Below are positions 34,277 through 45,683 of a stretch of DNA of 64,000 bases, one piece after another (within the stretch, counting starts at the first letter, position 1; every line of letters begins with the position of its first letter). The stretch is from Liquidambar formosana (taxonomy: Eukaryota; Streptophyta; Magnoliopsida; Saxifragales; Altingiaceae). The notes below the pieces were generated by a model that worked only from the letters and a program-made list of their open reading frames with translations, was not told where the DNA came from and did no database searches. A program made the position numbers and the translations under genes. The stretch spans positions 14,237,615 to 14,301,614 of the forward strand of contig CM077827.1 in the NCBI GenBank assembly GCA_039720395.1, written 5' to 3'.

Positions 34277-36090
34277 ATGGATGATACTTTTGCATTGAAT
34301 AACTCGTCTACACCTGAGGGGACATCTGTTTCTAGGATTCCAGTGGATCCACGGAGAATTGATAGGCTATTGAATGATATCCTTGGGAAGTTAGAAGAGG
34401 TGTCAGTGAAATTTGAAACCCAATAAGAATGGCACAAGAGATCAACAACCGAACCCCTGTCCTCATCCATAATATCCCTACAGATCAGGCCATACCCGAC
34501 ACTCAAGTCCTTATTGTCCAAAATCAATCCAATCCATCTACCCAAGTTGGGGGCCCAGCCCAAAATCCACCACCTCCACATACTCAATCATCGCCTCAAA
34601 ATCCACCACCTCCACATACTCAACTTCCACTACCAAATATTCCCATTTACACCCAATCATCCACTTTCACCCCCTCCACTGAAAATCCTCCTATGAGTGA
34701 TGACCAAAAGATGATGGCTGCAAGGATGTTGGCTTTGGAGAAGACTTTGAAGGGTATTCGCCGTGCTGATGATTTTGTAGATATCCACACTCTTTCTCTC
34801 TTCCCTCAAGCAAAACTACTGACTTCATTCAAGATACCGGAATTGCAAAAGTTTGATGGAACGGGTTGCCCTAAGACTCACTTAAAAATGTACGTCCGAG
34901 CAATGCAACCTCGTGGTGCTTCCGAGGAATTGATGGCCCAATTATTCCATGAATCACTTAGCACTTCTTCTTTGCATTGGTTTCTAAGCTTGGATGAGTC
35001 GAAGATTAGAACATGGGAAGACGTGTGCAGGGAATTCACTAATCACTACAAGTACAATACAGAGGTTGATGTGACAAGGAGAGACTTGGAGACTACCAAA
35101 CGATAGCAAATGAATCTTTCTCTTCCTACATCACTAGGTGGAGGAAGAAAGCTTCTAAAATGTTCGATAGGCCTAATGAAGAAGAACAGATACGAATGGT
35201 AGTCAAGAACCTATTGCCTATATATCACAAACACTTGTTCGCTCACCACTTCGCACTTTCAAGGCTTTAATCAGTTCTGGGACACAAGTTGAAGATGCAA
35301 TAACCGATGGCATTATCAAGGTTAAAGATCCCTCAAGGTTTCATCGAATAGGGAACAATGGAAAGGCACCTGCTGAAGTGAATGCAATCGCTCCACAACA
35401 GTCATGGAACATTGGCAATAATTCTACTCCTCGTCAATTCTCTGATTTGTATGCACCACTGGACAAAGTTTATGAAAGATTGAAAGCAAGGGGCATCCTC
35501 AAACCTCTAGACCCAATACCTCCCCCAAATCCATTGCCTAGGTGGTACAAAGAAAATGAGTACTGCCAATTCCATCAATCCAAAGGCCATAGAACAGACC
35601 GTTGTATCCGTCTCAGACATAAAATACAAGACCTCATTGATAAGAAGATCATAGGCCCACTTACTCTTCCTAACCGTCCCAATGTCACTCAAAATCCTTT
35701 GCCATCCCATAACCCATCCCCTACTTCTAATGTCAATGCAATAGAAGATTCACCTTACTCACCTGGACCCATTCGCCGTTACACCACTTTGCCTATGAGT
35801 CTCACCAAAGTATTTCACCATTGCCAAAAAAGAGGCCTTATCACCCCCTTCCACCTAAGCCTTCACTCATCCCCGACCCATTATTTTGCCTATACCATAG
35901 AGAGTCCGGCCATGATACCGAGGATTGCACCTTGCTAAAGAAAATAGTCGAAGACTTGATTGATGAGGGATTTCTGATAGTTCTACAACCAAGTCCATGC
36001 GAAGTGCCTACATTGTTACCTACCTTACATGAAGAGAACATGCAAGTGATCGATATGTTAGAATGGGGATATCCTGAGGAGAAGTCCTAA
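34277..36090 (+). pseudogene. gag: Element C gag, decayed
   Basis: Gag of the same family as B. It opens at ATG 34277 (MDDTFALNN) and shifts frame near 34424-34430. It continues with the Retrotrans_gag core (KTHLKMYVRAMQPRGASEE, WEDVCREFTNHYKYNTEVDV), has a TAG at 35104-35106 and a further frameshift near 35250. Both C-x2-H-x4-H-x4-C knuckles are recognisable (CQFHQSKGHRTDRC near 35560 and CLYHRESGHDTEDC near 35890), the second in another frame. Not translatable as one protein. Confidence 0.9.
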
Positions 36091-37971
36091 TGAAAGAAAA
36101 GGGTGTTGAGAAGGAAATGCCAAAGAAACTGAGTAATCCTCGAAAGTCATTTCAGCAACAGTTGAAAGAGAGATATGATACCGGAGATCCTGAAGTGGAT
36201 TTATTGGGGGAACCATCTGGGAAGTTTGACTTCTATGTTCTCTACACTGCACCACCACCAATAACAATTCCTATTCGTGCAACTGGATGGGGAGATCCAT
36301 AGGAAGATGAGCAACCAATGGAGAAATCCCTAGTCCACCCAACTGGATGGGGAAAATTGGTGAAAGAAGAACGGTCGACAGAAAAGTCTCTAATGCAAGA
36401 GGTAGATATGCTTGAATGGGGAGACATCATGGGTGAAACTTGTAGTGATGAAGTAAATGATCTATGGGCAGACTTTGAAGAAGTTGACCACTTGACTAGG
36501 GGCGGTCGTCACTTCAAACCATCCTACCTTGAGAATGAGAATCTAGTGGAAGCACTAGAGAAGGGGCAAAGACCTAAAATCTACGATGAAAAGGATGAAG
36601 TCCTAAAGCAACTGAAGAAGACTCAAGCTAACATTACCATATGGGGATTGCTTATAACTTCTCTTAAGCACCGTCAGACTATGCTTAAGCTCTTGAACCA
36701 TGTCCAAGTATCCATCGATACTTCACCAGAGGGGTTGGTGAGTCTTATAACCTCTGTCGAGAAAGTAGCTACCATAATCTTTACGGAAGCTGATTATGCC
36801 AAAAGACAGAAGAGATCATATGCGAGCTTTGAACATAACTACTGACACCTTAGGAAAACGGGTTCCCACCGTCCTTATTGACAATGGCTCCGCTTTGAAT
36901 GTGTGTCCACTTCGTACTACTACATCTCTTGGGTTGGGACCTACAGATTTTGTGCCATCTGGGCAATCGGTGAGAGCATATGATAACACTAGAAGGGAGG
37001 TGATTGGTATGGTGACCTTACCGTTAATCATAGGACCGGCAGAGTTTGAAGTTGAATTCCAAGTTCTTGATGTTCCTGCCTATTTCAATCTCTTGCTAGA
37101 CCGACCATAGATCCATCCAAATGGGGCCATCCCATCGTCTTTGCACCAAAAAGTTAAGTTCCCCTACAAAGGATCTATTGTGACCCTACAAGGAGACTAT
37201 GAACTAGCTGCCAGTCAAATGTCAAGAATCCCCATTTGTGAGATCAAGCACAATCCTTCAGATATACCATTGTCAGGGTTTGAATATGTGCAGGTTATCA
37301 ACTCAGCACCCGCAGGTAGAGAACTTATCCCGCTAGACTTTTTATCACATGGGAACTGACGTGTCGCTGAGATCATGAAGATCATGGGTTTCTTTCCTGG
37401 CATAGGAATGGGACCAAGGCATCGAGGAATTCCAGAGCCAATTAAGCACCAATCGGCCTTGCATACCTTTGGTTTGGGATATAAGCCAACACAAGCAGAT
37501 TACAAGGAACGAGCGCGGCTGAGAAAAGAGAAAGAGATTGCTAAAGCTTGCGGGCACATTGTTATCCACCCGCTCAAGCCTTACAAGCCAACCTTGAATG
37601 GATGCTTTATGAAAGAAGGAGAAGATTTCCCATACTGTGGTTTTCCAGAGCCAACTTATGTGGAGTCCATCGGAGCTAGGGTCCTAGGGTTTGAAATTTT
37701 CTTTGAAATCGAGTGGTATCCAATCACAGCAACCATGGTCGAGGATTCTGCAATAGATGGCGACAGAGAAGAAGATGATTGGGCAGACAGCATGGATTCA
37801 GAGGTTATGGGCCGATTGTTTTCAGAATGTGTGCTAGCCATCGAGGATTGTGAAGAAGTTCTAGTTTCAGCATTCCAGACAGTCAACGAGCCACTTCAGA
37901 ATTGGTACGCCGAAGGATCCCCCGTTCTTATTCCAAGGAAAGAAGAGTCTAAGCCAGTAGAGGATATGTAG
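36091..37971 (+). pseudogene. pro: Element C protease region, decayed
   Basis: Continues the polyprotein after gag. A TAG at 36301-36303 and a frame change near 36800 break it. The aspartic protease active site reads VLIDNGSALN near 36875, with the catalytic Asp present, and is followed by the LLLDRP flap-side block that ends at a TAG (37108-37110) where B has Trp. A TGA at 37359 breaks it again. The G-patch-like segment (GFFPGIGMGPRHRGIPEPI) follows at 37375 and the frame ends at TAG 37969-37971. Confidence 0.88.
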
Positions 37972-38209
37972 GTTTTCTTTTGAGTCTTGAGTCAGCAAAC
38001 AATCTGTCTTTGTTTAAAGTATTTCATTTGTTGAGTCCTTTAGAGTTGTCATAAGTTTTGTTGTTTTAGAGTCTTCAATTGGTGATTGGTACTTTCTTTA
38101 TTTTCTCGCAGAGATTATATCTATTGTCTTCGCACCTTTTTGTCTCTTAATGTGTGTGGCATGGAAATAGACCCTAGAGACACTGATATCCTTCTGAGCT
38201 CGTTGAGCA

Positions 38210-40200
38210 AAGGAATAAAGGGGTAGCACAACCAATTACAGAAGAACTAGAATTAATTAATCTAGGGACGAATGAATTGCTAAAAATAATTAAAATTGGA
38301 ACAACACTTTCCCCTTCTGAAAAAGAATAATTGGTTGAGTTGTTGAGAGAAAACCTTGAAGCGTTCGCTTGGTCTTATGAAGATATGCCCGGAGTAGACA
38401 CAGACATAGTGCAGCATCACATTCCGACCAATCCTGAAATGAAGCCTGTTAAGCAGAAGTTGAGGAAAATGAAGCCTGAGTGGTCGTTGAAGATAAAGGA
38501 AGAGGTGATCAAGCAGATAGAAGTTAAGTTCCTTAAGGTTGTGGAGTACCCTGAATGGCTTGCAAATATAGTACCAGTTCCAAAGAAAGATGGCAGAGTG
38601 CGTATGTTTGTAGACGTTCGTGATTTGAATAAGGCATGCCCTAAGGATGACTTTCCACTACCACACATTGATGTGTTAGTTGATAGTACCGTAGGGCACG
38701 CTCTTCTTTCTTTCATAGGACGGTTTCTCAGGTTACAATCAGATCAAGATGGCACCAAAGGATATGGAGAAAACAGTCCTTCATCACTCAGTAGGGGACC
38801 TATTGTTACAAAGTAATGCCATTTGGGTTAAAGAATGCAGGGGCAACTTATCAGAGAGCTGCTACCACCTTGTTGCATGACATGATACACAAAGAAGTCG
38901 AGGTTTACGTCGACGATATGATTGTCAAGTTAAAAGATAGGGAAGGACATGTGGCTGTGCTCAGAAAGTTCTTCGATCGAATCATAAAGTACAAGCTTCG
39001 CCTCAACCCTAAAAAATGTGCTTTTGGAGTCACTACGGGAAAGTTGCTAGGTTTCGTGATAACACAGAGAGGGATTAAAGTGGATCCAAGCAAGATCAAA
39101 GCCATTCTGGAGATGCTGCCGCCTAAGAATGGGAAGGAAATTCGAGGTTTCCTAGGAAGATTGCAGTACATAAGCCGGTTCATAGCTCAACTCACTACTA
39201 TTTGTGAGCCTATTTTCAAACTGCTAAAGAAAGGAGAACCAAAAGAATGGAACGAGGAATGCCAGAATGCTTTTGAAGCCATTAAACGCTACTTAAGCAA
39301 TCCACCGATACTGGTTCCACCTAGAGAAGGAGAGCCGCTGTTGCTAGTACTTAACCGTCACAGAAACTGCTATAGGGGCAATGCTTGCACAATACTTGGA
39401 AGAGTCAAGGAAAGAGAATGCCATCTACTATCTGAGTAAGAAAATGACAGATTATGAGGTGAACTACAACGCTATGGAAAAGATTTGCGTGGCATTGGTG
39501 TGGGCCTCCCAAAAACTTCGCTATTACATGCTATCTTTCTAGGTGTTCCTAGTTAGTCGCATGGATCCACTCAAATACTTGCTTGAAAAGCCAATGTTGA
39601 CCTATCGTACTGCGCGATGGTTAATGTTGTTATCCGAATTCGATATCAAATATGTGGTACAAAGCTCGATAAAAGGGAGAGTCATTTCAGAACACTTGGC
39701 CGAGAATCCAGTTTCAGAAGGAGAAAGCATTGAACAAGGGTTTCCTGACGAGGACATATTGGAGATAGAAAAGAAGCCATGGAAAGTCTACTTCGACGGT
39801 GCTGCAAATAAAAAAGGGCTTCAGCATTGGAGTCTTGTTGATCTCTCCTGATGACGCCCATACCCCTCTGGCAATGAAGCTAGGGTTCGAGGCCACAAAC
39901 AACATCACCTGATTATGAAGCTTGCATTCTAGGGTTGGAAGCAGCCTTAGAGTTGGGAGTTGAAGAATTAGAAGTGTATGGAGACTCGGCCTTGATTATC
40001 TGCCAAATCAGAGGAGAATGAAAGACTCGAGACGAGAAGTTGTTACCCTATCATGCTTATCTAGAAGCACTTACCAAAGAATTCGACAAAATAGAGTTCC
40101 ACTACTTGTCAAGAGTAAGAAACCGCTTCGCTGACGCTCTTGCTACACTTATGTCCATGGTGGAAATCCCAGAAGGCGGAAATGTTCAGTCCACTCATGA
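38210..40200 (+). pseudogene. pol: Element C reverse transcriptase and dual RNase H, decayed
   Basis: RT fingers and palm (AFAWSYEDMPG, VPKKDGRVRMFVDVRDLN, PKDDFPLPHIDVLVD) at 38331-38740, a frameshift at about 38730, then MPFGLKNAGATYQR and an intact YVDD (VEVYVDDMIVK) at 38816-39439. The first RNase H follows to about 39740, with a stop near 39541. A second, archaeal-type RNase H begins near 39780 (WKVYFDGAANKKG). Two RNase H domains in a row mark the Tat lineage. Further stops lie at 39849 and 40019. Confidence 0.88.
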
Positions 40201-40343
40201 TTGAAAGGAGAAAAGAGCCAGTGTACTGCTGTAGTATTCAGAATAGTCAAGTAACAGATGGGCATCCGTGGTTCTATGACATCTAGAGATTCGTAGAGAA
40301 AAGGGAATATCCTAAAGGAGCTTCGAAGGTTGATAGGCATACG

Positions 40344-41513
40344 TTGAGAAGATTGGCTACCCACTATATCATATGCGGAGGAAAGTTATATAGACGATCC
40401 TACGACGGCATCCACTTGCTTTGTGTGACAGAAGAAGAAGCTCAAAAAATAATCGAAGAGGTACATGAAGGAGTAGGGGCACCTCACATGAATGGTTATA
40501 TGCTAGCTAAGAAGATTGCTCGTCTCGGTTACTATTGGACCACCATGGAAAGAGATTGTCATCTGCATGTCAAGAAGTGCCATAATTGTCAAATCTTTGC
40601 CAATGTTCAGCACCTTCCATCAATGCCTTTGAATACTATGTCATCTCCTTGGCCCTTTTCAACTTGGGGAAAAGATATCATTGGAAAGATCCATCCCAAG
40701 TCAAAGGAAGGTCATGAGTTTATCTTGGTGGCAATAGATTACTTCACTAAGTGGGTAGAGGTGAAGTCCTACAAAACCTTGGGGTCAAAGCAAGTGGCCT
40801 ACTTCATTAAAACCCACATTATTTGTCGATATGGGGTTCCACATGAGATCATATCAGATAACGGACAACACTTTCGAGGTGAGGTAGAAGAAATCTTGTA
40901 GAGATACAATATTCGGGTTCACAAGTCTTCCCCTTATAGGCCATAGATAAATGGAGCAGTTGAAGCGACTAACAAGAACATAAAGAACATGCCACAGAAG
41001 TCAGCTAAGAAGTACAATGATTGGTCAGAAAGGTTGCCACTCGTCCTGTGGGGTTATCGCACTTCAATCAGATCGTCCATGGGTGCTACACCGTACTCAT
41101 TGGTTTATGGCATGGAAGCAATTCTGCCCATCGAGTTAGAAATTCCTTCTCTTAGGGAAATAATGGAAGATCAGTTGTCGGAAATAGATTGGGTACGAAA
41201 CAGATATGATGAGCTAGTTCTGTTTGATGAAAAGCGTTTAAACGCCCTATACCATGTTCAAGGTTATCAGCGCAGAATAGCTAGAGCATTCAACAAGTGC
41301 GTCAAGGATCGTGGCTTAAAAGATGGAGACATAGTGCTGAAAGAAATCCGTGCGCCTATCTTCGATCCAAGGGGTAAGTTCAGGCCTAACTAGGGTGGCC
41401 CCTATATAATAAAGGAGATATTACCAGGAGGAGCAGTTCGATTGATGGATTTGGATGGAATAGAGTTCTCTCAACCAACCAATTTGGATCAACTCAAGAG
41501 ATACCATGTGTAA
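40344..41513 (+). pseudogene. int: Element C integrase, decayed
   Basis: Integrase zinc region (APHMNGYMLAKKIARLGYYW, CHLHVKKCHNCQIFAN), then the catalytic core: D in AIDYFTKWVEV near 40735 and D in EIISDNGQHF near 40850. A TAG at 40899-40901 and another near 40945 interrupt the part with the third catalytic residue. The distal part (LPLVLWGYRTSIRSSMGATPYSLVYGMEA) and the C-terminus end with NLDQLKRYHV at TAA 41511-41513. Confidence 0.88.
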
Positions 41514-41704
41514 AGCTTGTTAGGTTGAAAACCCATAAGGGCGGCCTAAGCAAAAGAAAAGCATGAACTATGAGGGCCTGATTCTCCATCATTCAAAAAA
41601 GAAAAAAAAAAAAAGAAGAAAAGAAAAGAAAAGAAGAAAATGTTTATAATATGATGGAGATACGTAGGCAGCCCATAAAGTTACCTTGGGTACGGTCCAA
41701 TTGA

Positions 41705-41735
<31 letters not shown>

Positions 41736-41900
41736 TAAACAAGGGGCATGGCAATGTATAAAGCAATTCATAAATCAAAGTTAATTGTTTGATGGCAATT
41801 CATTCGAAACTAGAAAAATTGATAATAGCTTTATTTGTAATAATTGCAAGTCTCGAAGGACTATTATTGTGCTTAACATGCTTAAAATTCAAAAGTGTTG
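41514..41900 (+). other. Purine-rich spacer after pol of element C
   Basis: Two purine tracts (41596-41640 and 41704-41727) flank the block gatggagatacgtaggcagccc, a block I associate with the end of pol in Tat/Ogre elements. A tract of this kind could act as an internal polypurine primer; that is inference. Confidence 0.5.
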
Positions 41901-43167
41901 CTAATTCCTTGCTCTCTGAGAAGTCTTCTTTGTTCTAATAGTCTTGTTCGCTTTGGTGTCGTCCTCCCTTGGCCTCCTTTTACTCCCCAGTGAAGGAATC
42001 CCAATCAACTCAGCTACTTGAGCCCTCATTGTTGTTTCTTTGTGACCAATGTCTTCAGATAACCACTCCTTGTATTCCTTGCTAAGCTCATAAGGTCCAT
42101 TAGTGTTTGGAACTAGGGTAGCAGAGTTCCAACCATTCCATCTATCCTCCATCCATTTAACCAGAGACTGAGAAATGGGTTGAACGGGGTGAACTTGCCT
42201 TGAATTTAGTCTAAGTGGTACCTGCTTGATTGTTTGGAATTGATTGAACTGCACCAAATTGCTGAAGGATTCGAGATGGCCAGTAGAAAGAAGTCACTTT
42301 CAAGCCCATCAACTTGATAAGTGTACAGCCCACAGTTCGCAGGAGCACCTTTTCGTCGCATTTCTAGTGAGTCACGTACCAACGGATAGATCGCCATGAA
42401 GTATGGTATAGCATGTTAAGCCATTCGTCAGGAGAAGCATCTGGAGGGAATTCAGGTACATGCAGATGGAAGTGTTGAGACCCATAATTTGCAACACGAG
42501 GAGGTGGTAAGAGGTTTAACCTCTCTAGCAACCACATATGAAGAAGGAGGGGGCTGTCCTCAAAGTTTGCTTCAAACCGATCCTGTACCTTGTCTAGCCC
42601 ATTGAGAGTTTCCGCTAGAACCATTGGAATTATGTTTCGGGACTTGGAAAGATGGATAACAAGTTCACAAACTTCAATTGGGACAAACAACGTACCATTG
42701 GTGATGAGGAACCTCCTAATCAAGTAGAAAGCTAAGGCGTGCTGACGCGGTCGAGACAAAGGTAGCCCACATGACCTCCCAAGGGGCAGAAAAGATGTTG
42801 CTAGCTTGTTTAAATCTACCATGTCATCTTTTATGAAGGCCATAGCATCATGGGTAGAGATTTCCAGAAGAGAAGCAAAAGAAGATACATAACTTTGCCG
42901 AAGGTATGGAAGGATGAAGGGCCCTGACGGTTGCACTCCGAACAGCGCGCAAAATTCCTCATGGGTGGGGCAAATTTCATTGCGATGGAAATGGAAAACA
43001 TGAAGTTCGGGATCCCAAAAGTATGTAGAAGCATAGAGCATTGTCCAATTTACCTTGACTTTGGCGAGGGAATAAAGCGCGTCCAAGCCATAACTCTTGA
43101 AAACCCTTTTGTCTTCCTTACTCATATTGCTGAAGCAAAGTGTCAAAAAGCTATCAAAAGTCTCCAT
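41901..43167 (-). pseudogene. Antisense gene 1 in element C: DUF7745/plant-mobile-domain-like
   Basis: Minus-strand gene between pol and 3' LTR. From ATG 43165-43167 (next Met at 43125) it is open for 267 codons to TAG 42364-42366: ALYSLAKVKVNWTMLYASTY, FWDPELHVFHFHRNEICPTHEEFCALFG, then an all-helical region (LPLSRPRQHALAFYLIRRF). The F-H-F ... P-T-x-E-E-F/Y-x-x-L-x-G signature is typical of DUF7745 and related plant mobile domain proteins. Continuation occurs in other frames (SFYWPSRILQQFG near 42280; QPISQSLVKWMEDRWNGW in 41901-42257, ending in the basic stretch KANKTIRTKKTSQRARN). Two frameshifts or an unrecognised intron separate the parts. A TATA-like TTTATAAA is at 43195-43202. Family assignment is by memory of the fold signature. 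Confidence 0.6.
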
Positions 43168-43631
43168 GAATTGATGTTGAATAAATAATAATGGTTTATA
43201 AACATGTGGGGGGTGTTTTGTAGGCCTTTAGGCTCAAATTTAAGTCCTAGAAGGCTTAGAAGTCGAAAAAAGCGTTAAAAAGTCGCAAAACGCGTAAACA
43301 GCGAAACCAGCTTGGGAGACTGGTTGAGGCCAACCGGTCCAACTGGTTCACCAACCAGTCCAACCGGTCACCCGAGCTAATTTTCCTCAATTCTCGATTT
43401 TGACCACCATTAACCCCCGTATGCTATGGAAGGCCAATTTTGACCATTTTGAGCCCAAATTGACTCAAATTTGTGTCAAGAGTCATGAAATTAAAAAAAA
43501 AAGAGATAGATATCATAATTCAAAGGTGGGGAATGCATGAACTTGGTTTTGAAAGAAAGAACTTGAAAGATAACATAAATGCCCACATAGGCTTAATATA
43601 AGGATTTCACAAGTTAAGAGTTTCTAGATGC
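43168..43631 (-). promoter_or_regulatory. Spacer between the two antisense genes, with CCAACCGGT inverted repeats
   Basis: Contains a cluster at 43310-43377: CCAACCGGT and ACTGGTT/AACCAGT units arranged as inverted repeats, ending GGTCACCCGAGC. It closely resembles the U3 inverted repeat of the element C LTR. It lies about 110 bp upstream of the TATA-like motif of antisense gene 1. Confidence 0.55.
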
Positions 43632-43772
43632 TTAAATTGAGTTTCCTAAACTTAAAATAAGTTTCTTCAACTGCTTCCTTGGTGGTTTCCTTCTCTTGCT
43701 TGGCCCTGCTTCTTCTGTTGGTGGAGGAAGTGGTGGAGCCGCAGCTGGGTTGTACTGAGGGAAGGAATCAAT
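43632..43772 (-). pseudogene. Antisense PMD gene, exon 6 (C-terminus)
   Basis: Acceptor AACTTGTAG/ATTGATTCC; encodes 46 residues ending at TAA 43632-43634. The sequence is Pro-rich then strongly basic (GPSKRRKPPRKQLKKL), a likely nuclear localisation signal, as fits a nuclear mobile-domain protein. Confidence 0.65.
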
Positions 43773-44046
43773 CTACAAGTTTCCAAGAAAATAAATGATT
43801 TGAGTACTACGGTTTGAAAGAAACCCAAAGATTTTCAAAAGTTTGTGATTTGAGCTATTCTTATTGGGTGTGCGTGTTCGTTCGCTCTATACGCCTCTTG
43901 CCTTGATAGGCTTAGGCTCATCCTTATCATGTCCCTTCTCAAGCTGGCATTGAGATTGATCCATTCTTGTGTATACCCGGCAGGGTGTTTGTAAAGAGAA
44001 ATTGGGTAAGAAATGTCTAGTTGGGGATTAAGAGAATCAAGTCAAC

Positions 44047-44280
44047 CTTGAAACTTATAGTCTCATATCGAAGATCTATCTGAGGAACCTCGTCCATCAC
44101 GGGAGCTGCTATGGTTGTGGGCACAATATCGCCTCCTTGGCACAGATCAATAGACCACTTAGGCCGTGGTAAAGGGGGCAGTGTGTCCCTATCCATGCCT
44201 TCATCATCACTATCCATATGCACCCCTGACACACCCGAGGTTGAACCTACTGTGGAATGTTGACCACGAGCCCGTCATCC
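44047..44280 (-). pseudogene. Antisense PMD gene, exon 5
   Basis: Acceptor CTCTTTTCAG/GGATGACGG and donor TTTCAAG/GTTGAC. It is 234 nt, phase 0 at both ends. The second codon is TGA (44275-44277). It encodes an acidic, Pro-rich linker (HMDSDDEGMDRDTLPPLPRP). Confidence 0.6.
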
Positions 44281-44350
44281 CTGAAAAGAGTTGCACATAG
44301 TCAGCTACGAAACACTTGTAAAGCATGTATAGGGTTGAGTATGTACTTAC

Positions 44351-44695
44351 CCCTACAGGTGGAACTCCTACGACCCTAGGAGGCATCAGATACCTCCTAC
44401 AGAAACTCTTGTAGTTCCCATTCAGAACTATAAAGTCACTCGCCTCCTTGCCTCGTATAGTTTTGATTAATTCGCGCCCCTGCAAGGAGTTGGCATGTCT
44501 CATGCTCTCAGGTGGTGCCATAGGGACTACAGCTGCACTAATGTTGCCCTTTACTTATCACCAAACTCTCTCCCCAAGGTACCAGTAGCGACCCATAGGA
44601 CCTTCTAGGAGGATCCGTTTCTTTGTCATATCAACACACCGATGACATTGCTCTTTAAAGGCATATTTCCACTGTGCCCATGGGTCCCAATCCAC
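44351..44695 (-). pseudogene. Antisense PMD gene, exon 4
   Basis: Acceptor GGATTAG/GTGGATTGG and donor GTAGGG/GTAAGTAC. It is 345 nt, phase 0. It encodes VDWDPWAQWKYAF and RYWYLGERVW, the YLGERV block being typical of the end of the plant mobile domain. Two adjacent stops (TGA TAA) follow at about 44562-44567. The frame then continues with MAPPESMRHANSL and FCRRYLMPPRVVG. Confidence 0.7.
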
Positions 44696-44772
44696 CTAAT
44701 CCATAAATTGGTGTTAAGTGAAAAAGTTGAAAAAAAAGATGGAATCCAAAAGATAAAAGCCTTAGGGATTAC

Positions 44773-44940
44773 CTTGTCAGTAGTAATGCAAGCCAGGAAT
44801 GCCCTAGCATGGGCATAGTCATGTGTATTGTCCACCGAATCACACCTGTTGTCAATGTGATAATTGGACATAACAGGCCAGGAGGGATCATTGTCGATGA
44901 GGGCGGGATGTTCAAACCCCAAGTACTCATGGTACCAAAT
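44773..44940 (-). pseudogene. Antisense PMD gene, exon 3
   Basis: Acceptor TTTGAAAACAG/ATTTGGTACC and donor GACAAG/GTAATC. It is 168 nt, phase 0, open throughout. It encodes IWYHEYLGFEHPAL and YAHARAFLACITTDK, the W-x-Y-E-H/Y-aromatic motif region of plant mobile domains. Confidence 0.7.
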
Positions 44941-45032
44941 CTGTTTTCAAAAAAAAAAATGAATTTCAAAAGAAAATGATGATGTGTACTCATTGCAAAT
45001 ATTTTTGAAAGGAAATTTGTAAGTTGATTTAC

Positions 45033-45683
45033 CTCCCAGATGAAGGACATCCCGCAGTGGTTTGTGCTCACTCCACGCGATCTGTCACTCATGGACCTAT
45101 ACAATACAGCAAGGGCGGCGCTACCCCAGTTGTAGTCGCCCATCTCCCAAACCTCCTCCATGCAAGCAAGATGCCCTAAAGGAGTGACATCGCCGGAGCT
45201 AGCAAAGAATATGCTAGACAACATGTATAGCATAAAAGCTCGGGCAAAACAAGATGGATCTGTGTCATCTTCTTCTCTTTGATCACCAAAATGATTCTTT
45301 AGCCAAGTTCTGTGCATTCCACCCCTTTGAACGGGTACTATGGTCCCGAGTTGTTCCAAGAGATAATGGGGATCCCCGTGGGCATTCTCATAGTAAGATA
45401 ACCTCCGCCCACCTAGGCGAAGTCCTGTGATGACGGTGAAGTCCGTTGGGGTAAGAGTCATTTCCCCAAAACTGAAATGAAAGGTGTTAGTGGTGTCCCA
45501 CCACAACTCAGTGAGGGCCAACAAAGCTTGTTTGTCTCTCTGCTCCACCCACAAAGCATTCAGAAAGTCCCCAAAACCCGCATTAACTATAATCTTCTAG
45601 GTTTTAGGCTGCCGTGTGGCCATTTTGTGCCACCACTCAATGACTCTTCCAAGGGCATGTCTTGTCATGTCCTCAAAGTTTGG
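45033..45683 (-). pseudogene. Antisense PMD gene, exon 2 (core of the plant mobile domain)
   Basis: Acceptor TTCTTTGTAG/CCAAACTTT and donor TGGGAG/GTAAAT. It is 651 nt, phase 0. It carries the diagnostic domain: AGFGDFLNALWVEQRDKQAL, LTELWWDTTNTFHFSFGEMT, TPTDFTVITGLRLGGRRLSYY, then ARAFMLYMLSSIFFASSGD and YNWGSAALAVLYRSM. This is the mobile-domain pattern of Arabidopsis MAIN/MAIL proteins and their transposon relatives. One in-frame TAG at 45597-45599 sits where family members keep an open frame. The element C strand is opposite, so the gene is antisense. Confidence 0.8.
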
